From positions 1-64,000 of the forward strand of contig NZ_JARWOV010000239.1 of assembly GCF_029868855.1 (NCBI RefSeq): a stretch of 64,000 nucleotides of DNA, in the 5' to 3' direction. Origin of the DNA: Nocardia carnea. Lineage in GTDB: Bacteria; Actinomycetota; Actinomycetes; Mycobacteriales; Mycobacteriaceae. This document shows, one piece after another, positions 62,384 to 64,000 of the stretch (position 1 is its first letter; each line of letters starts with the position of its first letter). Position numbers and translations under genes: made by a program. The notes beneath the pieces were generated by a model. The model worked only from the letters and a program-made list of their open reading frames with translations, did not search any database and was not told where the DNA came from.

Positions 62384-62685
62384 GGCACACGCCCCTGGAT
62401 GCGATGTCGAAATATGCGGCACCCGAGGAGATGTGGAGTTCCGTCCCCCGAAATGTCCCCTGTTTTACCGGGGCCTGAGCCCAGGCTACGTGGCCGGCAG
62501 CAGGTTGCCCTGATACGTCACAAGATTGGAGGCGAGCTGCTACCGATTCGAGACAACCCGCCCGAATCGATCGCTACTTTCGATGATCATGGGTGCCCGT
62601 GGTCACCGGCGACCCGCAGGTTTCCCGTCTTCGCGCGGACACACAGAATCGACCTCACCGTCGATTTCCACACTGCCGGCGCCGA
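62384..62685. other. 302-base intergenic stretch
   Basis: Upstream region of the lipase gene and 3' flank of the nitroreductase gene. No gene, repeat or clear operator was recognised. Confidence 0.5.
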
Positions 62686-63690
62686 TCAGTCCCCGGACCG
62701 CCCGGTGGACAGGATTTCGGTGAGCGGTAACCGCGGAGTGCGCTCCGGTCTCCGGTCGCGCTGCGGTGGCGCTCCCACCCTGACCAGGATCTGGGGCGAC
62801 TGATCGCCGTCGATCAACTGCCGGACCACGTGCCTGCTGTCGGATATCTCGGTCAGATGGGTGAGCGGACAGGTCGCGTATCCCGCCCGGGTGGACTCCA
62901 GGAGTACGGCCGACACCGTTTCACCGGATCGAAGGTGATCTTCGGGCGTATCGCCGGCCGTGGAGACCACGAGCACCTCAGCATGGTCGGACGAGTTCTC
63001 GCCGGAGGTCCCGGTATCCGATGACGCGGCCGGGAATTGTCGGCCGATATCGACCTGCTCATGTTCCCGAGGTGAAACCAGGGAGGTTTTCGGGACGCCG
63101 GTGGCACCGATGACGTGCCCGGTCCACCAGTGCAGCTCCGCGTGATAGTTCGAATCGTAACGCCGGCGCGCGCCGGTCATCCGCGTGGCGTGGGCCAGGG
63201 CGGGATGGCTTTCCTCGGGCAGGATGCTGACAGCGGTGTCTGTGGTATCGACCGCCGACCGCAGTATCGGTTCGAAATCCGGCCAGCCGGGCGGCGGCCC
63301 GAACGGCAGGCGGTCTGTGTAGCGGCGGTCGATCGCCGCCGCGCGGGCACGGTCGGCATCGGTCACGAGCGGTGAATGTTCGAACGTGATGTCCGCGAGA
63401 TGGGTCGTATTGCCGGGGTCGGGGAAACGTGCCACGGAAGGACGCCAACCGGCAGCCGCCATGGCTGTTCGCAAGTGGTCCAACGTGGCGCCGCAGCTGA
63501 TCAGCATCTGGCGGCCGCTGGGGTCGGTCGTGGTCAGCATCCGCTCGGGTACCGCGAACAGCCGCAGTACTTCGCCATCGGATTGCCACCGCCACGGCTG
63601 GCTGTTGTGCAACGAGGGAGCCCGCGCCGCGAGGCGGACAGCTTCCGCGATTGTCGACCCGCTGGGACCAGCGCTCATATGCTCGACCAT
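62686..63690 (-). CDS. Acg-type nitroreductase-family protein
   Basis: Nitroreductase-fold protein of 334 aa of the Acg (Rv2032-like) group. The opening LAARAPSLHNSQPWRWQSDG and the FMN-side segments LISCGATLDHLRTAMAAAGW and RRYTDRLPFGPPPGWPDFEP are group hallmarks, as is TSLVSPREHEQVDIGRQFPA. In mycobacteria Acg proteins belong to the hypoxia/dormancy (DosR) regulon and are thought to bind flavin rather than act as nitroreductases. ATG 63690 is chosen for GGATAGG a few bases upstream; ATG 63678 (MSAGPSGST) is possible. It is divergent from a universal stress protein gene, a pairing also seen in the dormancy regulon. No clear DosR box was found between them. Confidence 0.88.
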   Translation of the reverse strand: MVEHMSAGPSGSTIAEAVRLAARAPSLHNSQPWRWQSDGEVLRLFAVPERMLTTTDPSGRQMLISCGATLDHLRTAMAAAGWRPSVARFPDPGNTTHLADITFEHSPLVTDADRARAAAIDRRYTDRLPFGPPPGWPDFEPILRSAVDTTDTAVSILPEESHPALAHATRMTGARRRYDSNYHAELHWWTGHVIGATGVPKTSLVSPREHEQVDIGRQFPAASSDTGTSGENSSDHAEVLVVSTAGDTPEDHLRSGETVSAVLLESTRAGYATCPLTHLTEISDSRHVVRQLIDGDQSPQILVRVGAPPQRDRRPERTPRLPLTEILSTGRSGD

Positions 63691-63908
63691 ACCTATCCGA
63701 ACGCGTCGCATGGACCAGCCACACGCGGACCATCTCGGTTGCGGAGCCAGTGAGATCCGGTTGCGGGATGGTTGCCACCGGTCCCCGCTTCACAGAGAAT
63801 CTCCTATGCGTGCGTACGACCGGCGTGGCCTCTCGTTCATCTCGCGACAGGCGCCGCCCCCCTCCACGGCGGTCTCCGAGCGAGGATCGCGGTACGAAAG
63901 GCGCGGAT

Positions 63909-64000
63909 ATGGTGCTTCCCGGAAAACACATCGTGGCCGGTATCGACGGCTCGGAGGCCTCGCTGGGTGCCGCCGGATGGGCCGCCGCTTTCGCCGGCAA
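63909..64000 (+). CDS. Universal stress protein (5' end only)
   Basis: Only the first 30 codons are in the window: MVLPGKHIVAGIDGSEASLG followed by AAGWAAAFAG. The HIVAGIDGSEAS motif is the first strand and ATP-side loop of UspA-domain proteins. ATG 63909 is preceded by GAAAGG. It is divergent from the Acg-type gene. Length and domain number are unknown because the gene runs off the edge. Confidence 0.8.
   Translation, partial: MVLPGKHIVAGIDGSEASLGAAGWAAAFAG

Noticed and set aside
63691..63908. DosR-type box between the Acg-like and stress-protein genes
   Set aside because: The best candidate near GGGATGG...GGTCCCC does not keep the GGGAC-N-GTCCC symmetry.

Overview
The window is high-GC actinobacterial DNA, most likely from Nocardia or a close relative in the Mycobacteriales. 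Supporting signs are frequent GTG starts, strong G/C third positions, frequent GAT ATC codon pairs, a WXG100-type secreted protein, a mycobacterial-type LigB ligase, an Acg-type nitroreductase and an MmyB-type XRE regulator. This is inference from protein families; no 16S or other marker gene is present.

Region 1 (1-18730) is the 3' part of a hybrid PKS/NRPS locus, all on the + strand and tightly coupled. It encodes a KS with a vestigial AT, a carrier and a condensation domain (5' end outside the window), then a 3-hydroxyacyl-CoA dehydrogenase, then two NRPSs: partial C-A-T-E-C and C-A-T-E-C-A-T-C. Read by eye, the adenylation codes are Ser-like, Thr-like and unassigned. With the two epimerisation domains this suggests an acyl or polyketide cap on D-Ser(-like), D-allo-Thr and an unknown residue. 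The line ends in a condensation domain without a thioesterase.

Region 2 (18.9-33.3 kb) is accessory DNA with small enzymes, regulators and several decayed stretches. It holds a DUF952-cupin fusion, an F420/FMN-type oxidoreductase, a Moco-sulfurase-like PLP enzyme, a P-loop kinase, an SDR, an XRE regulator divergent from an NTF2-like gene with a pair of matching palindromes between them, an HPF/RaiA-like protein, and a WXG100 protein whose C-terminal protease-like domain has a degenerate zinc motif.

Region 3 (33.3-41.6 kb) is a 3-hydroxyanthranilate meta-cleavage catabolic cluster (nba type): LysR regulator, MHS-family transporter, formamidase-like hydrolase, 2-aminomuconate semialdehyde dehydrogenase, 4-oxalocrotonate decarboxylase/oxopentenoate hydratase, 2-aminomuconate deaminase, 3-hydroxyanthranilate 3,4-dioxygenase and ACMS decarboxylase. 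A broken phosphotransferase gene and a tRNA-Leu(GAG) follow.

Region 4 (43.0-50.1 kb) is a four-gene operon: lipocalin-like protein, winged-helix protein, a PPDK-like ATP-grasp/phosphohistidine protein without a PEP domain, and a second phosphohistidine protein without an ATP-grasp. A TetR regulator follows, divergent from a P450 that lacks the ExxR arginine, with a perfect 9-bp-arm palindrome between them. The layout recalls two-protein phenol kinases coupled to a P450 (CreHI/CreJEF, phenylphosphate synthase), but the substrate is unknown.

Region 5 (50.8-64.0 kb) holds a TetR/LLM-oxidoreductase pair, a complete Wadjet operon (jetABCD, on the minus strand), the DNA ligase LigB, a secreted lipase, an Acg-type nitroreductase and the start of a universal stress protein gene.
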